Under the pieces are notes generated by a model. That model did no database searches and had not been told where the DNA came from. It saw only the letters and a program-made list of their open reading frames with translations. A stretch of DNA of 64,000 nt from Salegentibacter maritimus (GTDB taxonomy: Bacteria > Bacteroidota > Bacteroidia > Flavobacteriales > Flavobacteriaceae): assembly GCF_016236915.1 (NCBI RefSeq), contig NZ_JAEHOK010000002.1:124001-188000 (forward strand). Direction: 5' to 3'. The position numbers were made by a program, and so were the translations under genes. This document shows, one piece after another, positions 43,724-53,437 of this stretch. How positions within the stretch are numbered: position 1 is the first letter of the stretch; every line of letters starts with the position of its first letter.

Positions 43724-45343
43724 TTAATTCATAATAGTGAATTCGCTACGTCTGTTCTTTGCATATTGCTCTGAAGTACAACCAGTAGGTTGAGTACAAT
43801 CGTTAAGAGGCATGCTTTCTCCGTAACCTTTAGAAGTTAGCCTGTCTCGGTCTATACCATTTTCAACAAGATATTCTAGAGTAGAAGCTGCACGTCTTTC
43901 AGAAAGAGCCATATTGTATTTGTCTGAACCTCTAGCATCGGCGTGAGAGCCAATTTCTATTTTAAGTTCAGGGTATTTGTTCATAATGCTTACAACTTTA
44001 TCAAGTGTTGGTTTAGACTCTTCTTTGATAATTGCTTTATCGAAGGCAAAGTAAATGTTTCCAACGTCTCTTAATTGTTGTCTACCGGTTTCAAGGTTGG
44101 TTTCTCTGTCGTCGAAATCAACAACCGGAGGAACATAATCTTCTCTGGTAAATACATAAAGGTTATCTGAACCTCTTCGGTTAGAAGCAAGATATCCCTT
44201 TTCGTTTTCTTCATCTATAACAAAGGCAAAGTCGTCGTGACCACTGTTTACTGTGCTACCAAGGTTTTGTGCTTCAGAGAAGTCTCCTTCAGCTCTAAAA
44301 ACATCTAAGTTACCAAACCCAGGGTGACCATCGGAAGCAAAGTAAAGTACGCCTTCTTCACTAATGTAAGGGAATTGCTCGCGATGTGGGGTGTTAATTC
44401 CCGTACCTAGATTTTTTGGTTCCCCATAAGTTCCGTCTTCATTTACATCTACCACATAAATATCGAAAGAACCTTCAGAGCCTGGCATATCGCTGGCAAA
44501 ATAAAGTTTAGTTCCATCTGCACTTAAACTTGGGTGCTCGGTAGAATACTCGTCGCTGGTAAAAGGAAGTGCTTCGATATTGCTCCACTCGCCATCTACC
44601 ATTTCTGCACGGAAAATTTTAATATGGGCAACTCTAACTCCTTCTTCGTTCTTTACTCTTTTTTCGCTATTACGATCAAAATACATTACCTGGCCATCCT
44701 GGCTAAAAGTAGCAGAACTTTCGTGCTCATCGGTATTAATTTTATCTGAAAATAATACGATATCGCTTAGTTCACCGTCTTCAGACATTTCAGCGGTGTA
44801 AAGGTCTAGGGTTGGCTTTTTGTTCCATGGGTAAACCGGGCGAGCCTGGTTTCTGGTAGAAGCAAAAGCAATTCGGTCTCCATAAAATGCAATACCAAAA
44901 TCGGCTGAAGCACTGTTATTCATAATTTGCTCAGTAGTATAAACGTGAGGTGCAACAGTATCTAAATTACGTGCAAATTCCTCGAAGTCTACATCTTCAC
45001 CTTTATAGGCACTCATATACTCGTTAGCCTCGTCATGGTTTCCTATAGCGCGTAAAGAATGTGCAAAGCGAAATTGATATTCGGGAGCAGTATTCTCTTC
45101 GTGTCTTAGGAAAAGGGTACGGTAAGATTCTGCAGCATTTTCCATTTGGTTAGTGTAGAAATAAGCATCTCCAAGGTTTTGTAAAACCTGCTGATTTTTA
45201 TCTACAACTTGTTCATAAGCTTCTGCAGCATCAATATAAGCTCTTTGAGCAAACATTTTATCTGCTTTCTTTATTTCGGCATTTTGTGCAAAAGTAGCTA
45301 CGCCTATAAAAAGAATAAAAAATGTACTATATAAATTTTTCAT
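43724..45343 (-). CDS. OmpA family protein with TPR and WD40-like repeats (T9SS accessory type)
   Basis: 539 residues. Signal peptide MKNLYSTFFILFIGVATFAQ, an N-terminal TPR-like helical part (about 22-130), a beta-propeller-like region with PD40 repeats (for instance YFASDMPGSEGSFDIYVV and YFASDGHPGFGNLDVF, about 150-410), and a C-terminal OmpA peptidoglycan-binding domain (IYFAFDKAIIKEESKPTLD and IGSHADARGSDKYNMALSERR, about 430-539). Many such proteins carry a carboxypeptidase-regulatory domain before OmpA; this one appears to lack it. It is third in an operon with PorP/SprF and a type B T9SS cargo, a combination common in flavobacteria. It probably anchors the complex to peptidoglycan. 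Confidence 0.9.
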   Translation of the reverse strand: MKNLYSTFFILFIGVATFAQNAEIKKADKMFAQRAYIDAAEAYEQVVDKNQQVLQNLGDAYFYTNQMENAAESYRTLFLRHEENTAPEYQFRFAHSLRAIGNHDEANEYMSAYKGEDVDFEEFARNLDTVAPHVYTTEQIMNNSASADFGIAFYGDRIAFASTRNQARPVYPWNKKPTLDLYTAEMSEDGELSDIVLFSDKINTDEHESSATFSQDGQVMYFDRNSEKRVKNEEGVRVAHIKIFRAEMVDGEWSNIEALPFTSDEYSTEHPSLSADGTKLYFASDMPGSEGSFDIYVVDVNEDGTYGEPKNLGTGINTPHREQFPYISEEGVLYFASDGHPGFGNLDVFRAEGDFSEAQNLGSTVNSGHDDFAFVIDEENEKGYLASNRRGSDNLYVFTREDYVPPVVDFDDRETNLETGRQQLRDVGNIYFAFDKAIIKEESKPTLDKVVSIMNKYPELKIEIGSHADARGSDKYNMALSERRAASTLEYLVENGIDRDRLTSKGYGESMPLNDCTQPTGCTSEQYAKNRRSEFTIMN

Positions 45344-45355
45344 ATTATTCAGGTT

Positions 45356-46297
45356 TTAGAAGAATCGAGGTGATTTGTCATATCCTTTAGTAAGGCCAAA
45401 TAGATCAAGATCAAATAATAGCATTACTTCGTGAGTTCCACCTAAATCGTAAGTAGCGAAATCTGAAGTAAAGTGATCGTAAGCATACCCTACACGAAGT
45501 GATGGGGTAATTTTAAAGTTTACAAGTCCTGTAATGGTTTCATTAAACCTGTAACCAATACCGGCTTCTAATCTATCATATAACAAAACATTAGCAGTAA
45601 CATCAACAGCTAATGGAGCACCTTGAACACCTCTAGCCATAAAGGCAGGCTTCAATTTAAGATCTGGGTTAAGTTGAAAAACATATCCACCGGTTAAATA
45701 GTAGTGGATGGCTTCTTCACCTAAAGCTTCAAGACCTTGTTCGTTCTCAATATATTTTGAAGTAAACAAGTTAGGGGCAGAAGCACCTAAATAGTAATTG
45801 TCTCCAAACCAAAAAGCACCTACTCCAAATACCGGGAAAACTTCGTTTACATTTTCCAAAGCTGGATCTGTAGGATCGTTTACCTGTAAACCGGCAAGGT
45901 TTGCATCAAAAGTGGTAAGACCACCCTTTATACCGAAAGAGATCTTACTATCTCCGCTTGTTGGAATTACATAAGCGAAGTCTGCAGTAATATTGTTCTC
46001 TTTAACAATATTACCTATTTCGTCATGAACAACGGTTAAACCAAGTTCTACCCTTTCACTAATTGGGGTGTGGGCAAAGAAGTTGGCGGTGCTTGGAGCA
46101 CCGTCAACATTTTGCCATTGAGATCTGTATATCCCCCCCAGGTTAAGCATACCGGGATCATCGGTAGCGTAGGCCGGGTTTATTACACTCATGTTATACA
46201 TATACTGAGTGAATAATGGGTCTTGCTGAGCCATACCTTTAATCGAGAAAAGGATAATGCCAGCGAATATTAAATATTTTGTGATTGTTTTTTTCAT
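45356..46297 (-). CDS. PorP/SprF family type IX secretion membrane protein
   Basis: 313 residues with signal peptide ending KGMAQQ. The mature start QDPLFTQYMYNMSVINPAYA is the hallmark of the PorP/SprF family, followed by GIYRSQWQNVDGAPSTANFF. An outer-membrane beta barrel is predicted with strands through the C-terminal HEVMLLFDLDLFGL. SprF-like proteins are needed for secretion or attachment of type B cargo such as SprB, and the gene sits between such a cargo (upstream, 26-base gap) and the OmpA-like protein (12-base gap). It is most likely the dedicated partner of the upstream 1507-residue protein. Confidence 0.93.
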   Translation of the reverse strand: MKKTITKYLIFAGIILFSIKGMAQQDPLFTQYMYNMSVINPAYATDDPGMLNLGGIYRSQWQNVDGAPSTANFFAHTPISERVELGLTVVHDEIGNIVKENNITADFAYVIPTSGDSKISFGIKGGLTTFDANLAGLQVNDPTDPALENVNEVFPVFGVGAFWFGDNYYLGASAPNLFTSKYIENEQGLEALGEEAIHYYLTGGYVFQLNPDLKLKPAFMARGVQGAPLAVDVTANVLLYDRLEAGIGYRFNETITGLVNFKITPSLRVGYAYDHFTSDFATYDLGGTHEVMLLFDLDLFGLTKGYDKSPRFF

Positions 46298-46323
46298 TTC
46301 TTTCTAATGTTTATCCTTTTATA

Positions 46324-49300
46324 TTATCTGTTCAAGTATACTTTACCCTGACGTGGCTCTGTGCTACCGTCGTTAAAGTCTACCACATAGAAATATACAC
46401 CTACAGGTAGTACATCATCTCCCAGGTTACCCGATTGGTTAGAAGTTCCATCCCAGGCAGGAGTAGAGGCGTTGCCTTTGTACACTGCATTACCCCATCT
46501 GTTAAAGATTGTAATGTTGTAGTTTGGATATTCTTTTGCAATATTTTCAATTACCAGATTGTCGTTTTTGCCATCTCCATTTGGCGTAATTGCTTCCGGG
46601 AATAGTAATGGGCAGTCTTCTAAAGTAACTGTAACAGCTAATCTTTCTGAACTTTCGCAACCGTTGTCTGATATTAAGGTGGCATAATAAGTAGTACCAT
46701 CGGTTAACATGGCATTATTGCTTAATGCAGTCATGCTATCGGCCGCATCGTACCAGGTTATCGTACCAGCTTCATTGATCTCGTCAGAAAGGTCTGAAAG
46801 TGTAGGATCATCAAATGTACATAACTCGTAATCTGAATTAATAGTTGGTGCTGGAGAGTCTACAATATTTACAGTAAGTACTGCAGCTTCAGATTCACAT
46901 CCATTATCGGCAGTTTGTGTTACGTAATAATCTCCGTTTACCAATAAGTCGTCATCGCTTACCATCATGCTTAGGTCAGCGTCAGAATACCAGGTTAAGT
47001 TGGTTCCATCTGCAACTAATAAATCGGCAGTTGGAGCATCAATTGCACAGAAGGCCAGTGTTTCTCCAGTAGTTGGTGCTTCTGGGGCATCGCCAAGTGT
47101 GATAGTAATTGTAGATACATCGTCTCCACCACAATCGTCTCCCTGAGCCTCAACAGTATATGTTACTTCGTAAACTCCAGCATCAAAAGCTGAAGGATCC
47201 ATAGTTCCGTTTGTAATAACTTCACCATTTAAAGTGAACTCACCATCCATATCTGCTCCTGCAGAAAGTAGAGAATAAAGGTCTTGTGTCTCATCGTTAG
47301 TACAAAGGTTAACTGCCAGGTTTTCACCAGCGTCTGCTCCTTGAAGTACTTCAACGCTAAAAGTAGTGCTGGCTTCACCTTCAACACAAGGAATATCTTC
47401 TCCTACGGTATAGGTTATTTCGTAAGTTCCGGCTCCCATCATTGAAGGACTAAATACTCCGTCTTCGTAGCCTTCGAAAGTACCATCTTCATTTCCAGAG
47501 GTAATTAGGCTATAAAGGTTTAAATCGTCGTCGCTTGAACAAAGAGTTTGGTCTACTATTTCACCAACTTCGGCATCAATGGCGTCAAATACTGTCACTG
47601 TTAAAACAGCTGAATCAGAACACTCGCCCTGGTTAACTGTATAAGTTGTAGTGAAATCGCCTATCTCACTTTCGTTGTTGTACCAATTAACTAATTCCTG
47701 AATGCTTGGACTAAAAGTACCATCTCTGGAAACTCCTTCATCAAGCAAGTTTAAATAATAGTCTCTAACACTAGTAGAGTTAGGGAACATTCCATTTGTA
47801 ATATTTTCGTTACAGATAGATGCTGTTTGGTCTGCCCCGGCATCCACTGCGTTAGGAGTTACGTTTATTGTAAAAGAAGCGCTAGCTTGTCCTTCAATAC
47901 AATCAACATCATCAGATCCAACAGTATAGTTGAAAGAATACTCTCCTGCGTCAACAGCTGTTACGTCAAAAGTGCTTCCTGCAAAAGCAGCTCCATTTAG
48001 CGTAAAGCTACCCCCTGGTGTAGTATCGTCTGATAAAGCTGTGAATAGATCATAAGATGTTTCGCTGGTACAAACACTAATAGTGTCGTCTATTGCTTCT
48101 GCAATAGCTTCACCAGGTTCAACAACAGAAATTGTAAATGAAGTTGAATCTTCTGTTCCTTCAGTAACACATTCATCATCACCATTTACGGTATAAGTAA
48201 TCTCACTAGTTCCGGCAGAAGGGTCGAACATGTTGCCCTGAACTCCGTTTCCACTAAAAGTTCCAGTTGTTTGAGCTCCTGACTCTAGGTAATCCATTAA
48301 ATCAACCATGGAATCGGTAGAACAAACTACCTGGTCATCAATATTACCTGCATTTGCATCAGTAACAGGAATAACGGTAATAGCAAGATCTACTGAATCA
48401 CTACAAGCACCGGTTCCTACAGTATAAGTAGTACTAAATGTTTGGAAGTTATTTGAGTTGTACCTAGCTATAATTTCAGGGATTGTTGGATTAAATGTTC
48501 CATTTTGTGGAACTCCTTCTTCCAATAGGTCAAAATACAATGCCTCTACATCACCTGGAGTGCTATTTACTAAACCAGGGATTTGAGAATTACATAATTC
48601 ATTATCAAGATTGTCTGCACCTGCATCTACCAGGGTTCCATCTACAATAGTGATTGCAAAAGCAGCTTCGTCGGTGCCGCAATTGTCTTGGCTATCGCCA
48701 ACGGTATAAGTTCCGCTGAGAGTTAATTCAGGACCTCTGTTTTCATCTGTGTAGTAATTCAGTAACTGGGCTCCTAAGATATCTATATTAGGTGTGAACT
48801 CACCGTCAGTATCACCATTCCAATCAAAACGCTCAAAAAGTTGTATTAAGGTTGCGTTTGGATTTTGTGGGTCGTAATCGCCAACAATTTCTTCAAGTTC
48901 AGAGATACAGATTGAGTCTATAACGTCATTTCCAGCATTTGGTCCCTGGGTCACTTCGATTGTAAAAGTAGTTTCATCGTTACCCTCAACACAATTTATA
49001 GATTCATCTACCGTATATGTTATGTCGATAATACCTGGTGTTACGGCAGAAGGATCAAAGGTATTGTTGGTTACCCCTTCTCCTGAAAAGGTTCCTCCTA
49101 ATGTAGCTTGTGGGTCGTTATTAGTTAGTGAAGTAAGATCAATCAATTCAGCGTTAGAGCAAACTGCTGGAATATTGTCAAATCCTCCTGCGTTGGCAAC
49201 TTGCCCATCAATAACTGTTCTCTCAAGCTCTATTGGTTGAGAGCAGCCATTGCCGTTTTCTGCAATATAAGTGGCTGTAAAAGTTCCAATATTGTTTTGA

Positions 49301-50847
49301 TTATATTGGTTGATTACTGCTTGAATATCTCCACTTTGAAATGCACCGTTAGGAATATTGCTGCCGAAGTTCTCAAGGAATAAAGCTTCAACATCTTCTG
49401 GAATTTGGTTTACTAATGCAGGGATATCATCATTACATAATGCTGGGGTTGGAACTAATTGGAAGTCTGCTCCTTCTAAAACAGTTACTTCTAATAAGGC
49501 AGAATCTTCACAGAAAGTTTCTTCTCCCACTACATAGAAAATCCCAAAATTTATTTCATCAGTGGTGTTATTTAAATCGTTGGCAATATCTGAAGGAGTA
49601 GGGTAGAATTGCCCATTTTGGTCGGCATCACTACTAAGAAGACTTTTTAAATAGTCTTCAACTAGAGCTGCAGTTGCAGTACTTCCAATATCTGCTCTAC
49701 ATACGGTGTTGTCAATATTATCATCACCGGCTTCAAAACTTTCTTCTACCGTGATTTTAAGTTCTACAGTGTCTTCACATCCTTCTTCTGTAGTAAATGT
49801 AGCGTCAGCGGTAAAAGTTTGAATAGGATTATTATTGAAATCACTTGCAATACTTCCAATTGAAGGGCTAAATGAAACTTGAGTAGGAAGGTTGCGATCT
49901 TCAACTAAACTAAGAAAAAGATTGGTTGGAGATTCACCATCGGCTAACCTTTGTTCTACCTCAGATAAACAAAATATCTCTGAAACGTCTGCTCCAGCAT
50001 CGAATTCTATAATCTCTACAGTAACTTCAGTTCTATCTTCACTCTCTGCAGGAGGAAATGGATCCCCTTCGTCATTAACAATTTGACTTACATAGTAAGT
50101 TCCTGGCTGTAATTCATCTGTTTCTAATAGAGCCGGGTTGCTAGTAGCAGTACTATACCATCTGAATGCTTGAGTGTCTGCGCTAGTTGCTGTAGCTTCT
50201 AAATCAGCTACGGTTGCTCCTTCACAGAAAGTTTGAGTGCTTTCTGCAATTGGGGCAGGCGCCACATCTGGGCTGTAGCGAATAGCAATTCTTTCAGAAT
50301 AGCAAGGAGAATTACTATCGGTTTGACCAATAAAATAAGATTGACCAGCCACTAAGACATCTCCAGGTGAGTAGGTTGTTGTTCCAAACTCTGTTGTATA
50401 AACCACAATTTCATCAGCTCCGGCCGTTGTAGAAATCGGAGTAGTAAGGTCGTTAATTTGACGAACCTCTCCTTCCGACCCAATGTATGGAGAATATACA
50501 TTTCCATAAGATGATACAGGAGCTGGAATAATTTCAACTGTTACTGTAACTGCTATTGGATTGTTACAGTCACCCTCTGGGTTACCAGCATAGTAAGTTT
50601 TATTCTCTAAAAATTCGCTTACCGGAATCGGTTGGGTAAGTGCAGCATCCCGGTACCATTCTACAGTGTCGTCTGGATTGGTTACTGCTGTAAGGTCGTT
50701 AATATCCTGTAGATAACAAAAGACCCCAGGATTTGGGTTATCCAGTGTAGGACAATCTTGCCCAAATGAAGGCAAGGTTCCAATTAACAATACAAAGGCG
50801 AAAAGGAACCAATTTGTCCCCTTCCTCCCAAAAGTAAAATTTTGCAT
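46324..50847 (-). CDS. large repeat-built cell-surface protein with T9SS type B sorting domain
   Basis: 1507 residues. Signal peptide (about 1-29, ending PSFG-Q), three N-terminal Ig-like domains with a WY motif (about 31-280), then eleven cysteine-paired repeats of about 85 residues of two kinds. Kind A has the pattern C...I...F.P.I..I...YN...F..TYTV...CSDS; kind B has C.....DLY.LL...G.F.G.GV..N.FDPS......ITYTV....C.EG. Their order reads A A A B A A B B A B B. Two more WY Ig-like domains follow, then the type B (gliding-motility-associated) C-terminal domain of about 94 residues, starting FPEAITPNGDGKNDNLVI, with IFNRWGNAVY and DDVLPVGVYFYVV. Highly acidic. Probably an adhesin or filament exported by the T9SS with the adjacent PorP/SprF. 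Confidence 0.92.
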   Translation of the reverse strand: MQNFTFGRKGTNWFLFAFVLLIGTLPSFGQDCPTLDNPNPGVFCYLQDINDLTAVTNPDDTVEWYRDAALTQPIPVSEFLENKTYYAGNPEGDCNNPIAVTVTVEIIPAPVSSYGNVYSPYIGSEGEVRQINDLTTPISTTAGADEIVVYTTEFGTTTYSPGDVLVAGQSYFIGQTDSNSPCYSERIAIRYSPDVAPAPIAESTQTFCEGATVADLEATATSADTQAFRWYSTATSNPALLETDELQPGTYYVSQIVNDEGDPFPPAESEDRTEVTVEIIEFDAGADVSEIFCLSEVEQRLADGESPTNLFLSLVEDRNLPTQVSFSPSIGSIASDFNNNPIQTFTADATFTTEEGCEDTVELKITVEESFEAGDDNIDNTVCRADIGSTATAALVEDYLKSLLSSDADQNGQFYPTPSDIANDLNNTTDEINFGIFYVVGEETFCEDSALLEVTVLEGADFQLVPTPALCNDDIPALVNQIPEDVEALFLENFGSNIPNGAFQSGDIQAVINQYNQNNIGTFTATYIAENGNGCSQPIELERTVIDGQVANAGGFDNIPAVCSNAELIDLTSLTNNDPQATLGGTFSGEGVTNNTFDPSAVTPGIIDITYTVDESINCVEGNDETTFTIEVTQGPNAGNDVIDSICISELEEIVGDYDPQNPNATLIQLFERFDWNGDTDGEFTPNIDILGAQLLNYYTDENRGPELTLSGTYTVGDSQDNCGTDEAAFAITIVDGTLVDAGADNLDNELCNSQIPGLVNSTPGDVEALYFDLLEEGVPQNGTFNPTIPEIIARYNSNNFQTFSTTYTVGTGACSDSVDLAITVIPVTDANAGNIDDQVVCSTDSMVDLMDYLESGAQTTGTFSGNGVQGNMFDPSAGTSEITYTVNGDDECVTEGTEDSTSFTISVVEPGEAIAEAIDDTISVCTSETSYDLFTALSDDTTPGGSFTLNGAAFAGSTFDVTAVDAGEYSFNYTVGSDDVDCIEGQASASFTINVTPNAVDAGADQTASICNENITNGMFPNSTSVRDYYLNLLDEGVSRDGTFSPSIQELVNWYNNESEIGDFTTTYTVNQGECSDSAVLTVTVFDAIDAEVGEIVDQTLCSSDDDLNLYSLITSGNEDGTFEGYEDGVFSPSMMGAGTYEITYTVGEDIPCVEGEASTTFSVEVLQGADAGENLAVNLCTNDETQDLYSLLSAGADMDGEFTLNGEVITNGTMDPSAFDAGVYEVTYTVEAQGDDCGGDDVSTITITLGDAPEAPTTGETLAFCAIDAPTADLLVADGTNLTWYSDADLSMMVSDDDLLVNGDYYVTQTADNGCESEAAVLTVNIVDSPAPTINSDYELCTFDDPTLSDLSDEINEAGTITWYDAADSMTALSNNAMLTDGTTYYATLISDNGCESSERLAVTVTLEDCPLLFPEAITPNGDGKNDNLVIENIAKEYPNYNITIFNRWGNAVYKGNASTPAWDGTSNQSGNLGDDVLPVGVYFYVVDFNDGSTEPRQGKVYLNR

Positions 50848-51051
50848 AGGCTAGGTGTTAAAATTCAATTATTAGTATTAGGTTTAAAAATTTAGCAGCA
50901 CAAATATTAAAATAATTTTTAACATTGTCAGTTATTTTAATAGGGAGTTTAACAATTTTAACCATTCATGGCCAACTTTTTGTTTGATTGATAAAATTTC
51001 GGCTTGTTTTTACTCGCTAAAACACTTTAAATTTATGAAAAAATTAATAGT

Positions 51052-51930
51052 ATGACCCGATATATCGTTACTTTTCTGCTTTTTGTCCTTTGTTTTTTAC
51101 CTCCGGCCGATGCACAGACCAAATTTAAAGTTGGGGAAAATTTCCTCAATCAGCATCAAGTTAGAAAGGCGAAAAATGTTTTTAAGGAGTATCCGGGTAA
51201 TGAAAAAGCTACGGAATATCTTGGGGATATTGCCAGCTTTGAGAAAAAATGGGATGAGGCCATTAAGTATTATAAAGACTTAGTTGAAAAAGACCCTAAT
51301 TCTGCCGTATATAATTTTAAACTTGGGGGAGCTCTGGGTATGCAAGCCCTGGAAGCCTCTAAGTTTAAGGCCGCCCTTATGATTAATGATATAAAAACCT
51401 ATTTGAATAAAGCTGCCGAACTTGATAAAAATCATAGCGAAGTTAGGCGGGCGCTGGTAGAATTATATATGCAGTTGCCGGCTATTGTAGGAGGCGATAA
51501 GCAAGTAGCGGAACAATATGTACGAGAGTTGAAAGCGATCAATAAAATAGATGCTTATTTGGGTGAAGCCTATATCTATAAAATTGAAAATGATCGGGAA
51601 AAAATGACGGAAGCAGTAAAAAAGGCCTTGCAATATGCTCAAAATAACCCAAAATTAATAGAGCGAAATTATTTAAATTACGAGTTAGGGGAGCGAGCTG
51701 CTACTTTAAAAATAATGCCGGAAGCTGCTATAGGTTTTCTAAAAGATTATGCTGAAAATTATAATTATAAAGATTTAAAATCTCCTGCCTGGGCGCATTA
51801 TCATATCGCCAAATTACAAGCGTTACAAAAGAACCGGGATAAAGCATTAATTCATGTAAATAAGGCCCTGGCTGAAAAATTCAATTTTCCTGAGGCAGAA
51901 AAGCTGAAACAGGAAATATTAGAGATGTAA
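51052..51930 (+). CDS. periplasmic tetratricopeptide-repeat protein
   Basis: 292 residues with signal peptide MTRYIVTFLLFVLCFLPPADA-Q. The mature protein is helical with TPR-like units (EYLGDIASFEKKWDEAIKYY, YNFKLGGALGMQALE, AHYHIAKLQALQKNRDKALI). It probably holds partner proteins in the periplasm; its partner is unknown. It lies divergent from the T9SS cargo operon (204-base AT-rich gap) and upstream of mpl. A six-codon frame (ATG at 51035) overlaps the chosen start out of frame. Confidence 0.8.
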   Translation: MTRYIVTFLLFVLCFLPPADAQTKFKVGENFLNQHQVRKAKNVFKEYPGNEKATEYLGDIASFEKKWDEAIKYYKDLVEKDPNSAVYNFKLGGALGMQALEASKFKAALMINDIKTYLNKAAELDKNHSEVRRALVELYMQLPAIVGGDKQVAEQYVRELKAINKIDAYLGEAYIYKIENDREKMTEAVKKALQYAQNNPKLIERNYLNYELGERAATLKIMPEAAIGFLKDYAENYNYKDLKSPAWAHYHIAKLQALQKNRDKALIHVNKALAEKFNFPEAEKLKQEILEM

Positions 51931-51957
51931 GCACAAGGCCTTTTCCTATCTCTTGCC

Positions 51958-51965
51958 TATATTTG
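51958..51965 (+). promoter_or_regulatory. possible mpl -7 element
   Basis: TATATTTG, a full match to TAnnTTTG, 54 bases before the mpl ATG. No clear -33 TTG is seen. Confidence 0.45.
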
Positions 51966-52019
51966 CAGGCAATTAAAAATTGGTAACTGCTAATTACTGG
52001 CACTCGAAATTAAATCTTA

Positions 52020-53372
52020 ATGAAACTTCACTTTATAGCAATTGGAGGTAGCGCTATGCATAGCCTGGCTCTGGCACTTCATGAAAAGCAACACAGTATT
52101 ACCGGAAGCGATGATGCTATTTACGAGCCTTACAAATCGGCTTTGGAAAATGAAGGCCTATTGCCCGATCGTAATGGTTGGTTTCCAGAGAAAATAACCG
52201 AAGAATTAGATGCAGTTATTTTGGGAATGCATGCCAAAAAAGACAATCCTGAATTGGAAAAGGCCAGGGAGTTAAATCTTAAAATTTATTCATACCCCGA
52301 ATTCCTTTTTGAGCTTTCTAAAGAGAAAACACGGGTAGTAATTGGTGGTTCTCATGGTAAGACTACTATTACCGCCATGATTCTTCATGTAATGCATTAC
52401 CACGGTAGAGAAATTGATTATATGCTTGGCGCACCGGTTAAAGGAATTGATAAAACGCTTCGCCTAAGTAATGAGGCCGATTTTATACTTATTGAAGGTG
52501 ATGAATATCCTTCTTCCCCCATAGATCTTCGACCTAAATTTCATTTGTATCAACCAAACATTGCTTTGCTTAGTGGAATTGCATGGGATCATATTAACGT
52601 TTTTCCTACTTTTGAACACTATGTAGAGCAATTTCAAATATTTATAAGTGAAATAGTAAAGGGTGGAATCCTGGTGTATAATGAAGAAGATGAAACCTTA
52701 AAAAGCCTGGTAGAAAATACCGAAAATCAAATACGGAAACACCCCTATCATACCCCCGAATATCACGTAGAAGATGGGAGCACCATTCTGGAGACCACAG
52801 AAGGGGATATGCCGCTTGAAATTTTCGGCAAACACAATATGAATAATTTGGCTGGAGCAAAATGGATTTGCCAGCATATGGGGATTGATGAAGACGATTT
52901 CTATGAAGCTATAATGGAATTTGAAGGTGCCAGCCGAAGATTAGAAAAGATTTTTGAAAGTGACAGCGCAGTTATATTTAAAGATTTTGCACATAGCCCA
53001 TCCAAAGTGAAAGCGAGTACCAAAGCAGTAAAAGAACAATACCCTGATAAGAAAATAATTGCTTGTTTAGAATTGCATACGTTTAGTAGTCTCAATGCTG
53101 AATTTATTGAGCAGTATAAAAATACACTTAAAGAGGCCGATGAAACGATTGTATTTTATTCTCCCGAGGCAATGGCACAAAAACAGATGTCATCTATTTC
53201 TGTAAAAGAAATTAAAAATGCTTTTAATGAGCCTGGCTTGGAAGTAATCGCTTCAACATCGGTTTTACAGGAAGTTTTGGGAGCAAAAGACTTTAAAAAT
53301 ACGGTATTGCTTTTTATGAGTAGCGGTACTTTTGGAGGTTTAGATCTTGAGGAAGTAAAGCAGCTATTTTAA
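52020..53372 (+). CDS. mpl: UDP-MurNAc:L-Ala-gamma-D-Glu-mDAP ligase (peptidoglycan recycling)
   Basis: 450 residues of a Mur-ligase fold related to MurC. N-terminal FIAIGGSAMHSLALAL (nucleotide-sugar loop), ATP loop VIGGSHGKTTITAMIL (about residues 107-122), then LSGIAWDHINVFPTFE and FKDFAHSPSKVKAST (the C-terminal family motif). Mpl re-attaches the recovered murein tripeptide to UDP-MurNAc. The short AMHSLA opening and the GDEYPSSPIDLRPKFH segment separate Mpl from MurC. The assignment fits a Gram-negative, mDAP-containing wall, as does murF in this window. Confidence 0.9.
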   Translation: MKLHFIAIGGSAMHSLALALHEKQHSITGSDDAIYEPYKSALENEGLLPDRNGWFPEKITEELDAVILGMHAKKDNPELEKARELNLKIYSYPEFLFELSKEKTRVVIGGSHGKTTITAMILHVMHYHGREIDYMLGAPVKGIDKTLRLSNEADFILIEGDEYPSSPIDLRPKFHLYQPNIALLSGIAWDHINVFPTFEHYVEQFQIFISEIVKGGILVYNEEDETLKSLVENTENQIRKHPYHTPEYHVEDGSTILETTEGDMPLEIFGKHNMNNLAGAKWICQHMGIDEDDFYEAIMEFEGASRRLEKIFESDSAVIFKDFAHSPSKVKASTKAVKEQYPDKKIIACLELHTFSSLNAEFIEQYKNTLKEADETIVFYSPEAMAQKQMSSISVKEIKNAFNEPGLEVIASTSVLQEVLGAKDFKNTVLLFMSSGTFGGLDLEEVKQLF

Positions 53373-53396
53373 GATACGAGCTTCATTTTTAATGGT

Positions 53397-53430
53397 TTTG
53401 ATGAAGATAAAGAATCATTTTTTATCTTTA
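53397..53430 (+). promoter_or_regulatory. possible radC promoter
   Basis: TTTG (53397-53400), 22 bases, then TATCTTTA (53423-53430), seven bases before the ATG; the -7 box is one base off. Confidence 0.45.
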
Positions 53431-53437
53431 TCTAACT

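Noticed and set aside
46324-50847. Several open frames on the plus strand inside the large T9SS cargo gene
   Set aside because: They are shadows of its repetitive sequence, without starts, signals or protein-like composition.
51035-51055. Six-codon frame (MKKLIV) overlapping the TPR gene start as ATGA
   Set aside because: Too short and with no attenuator-like structure to be called a leader peptide.
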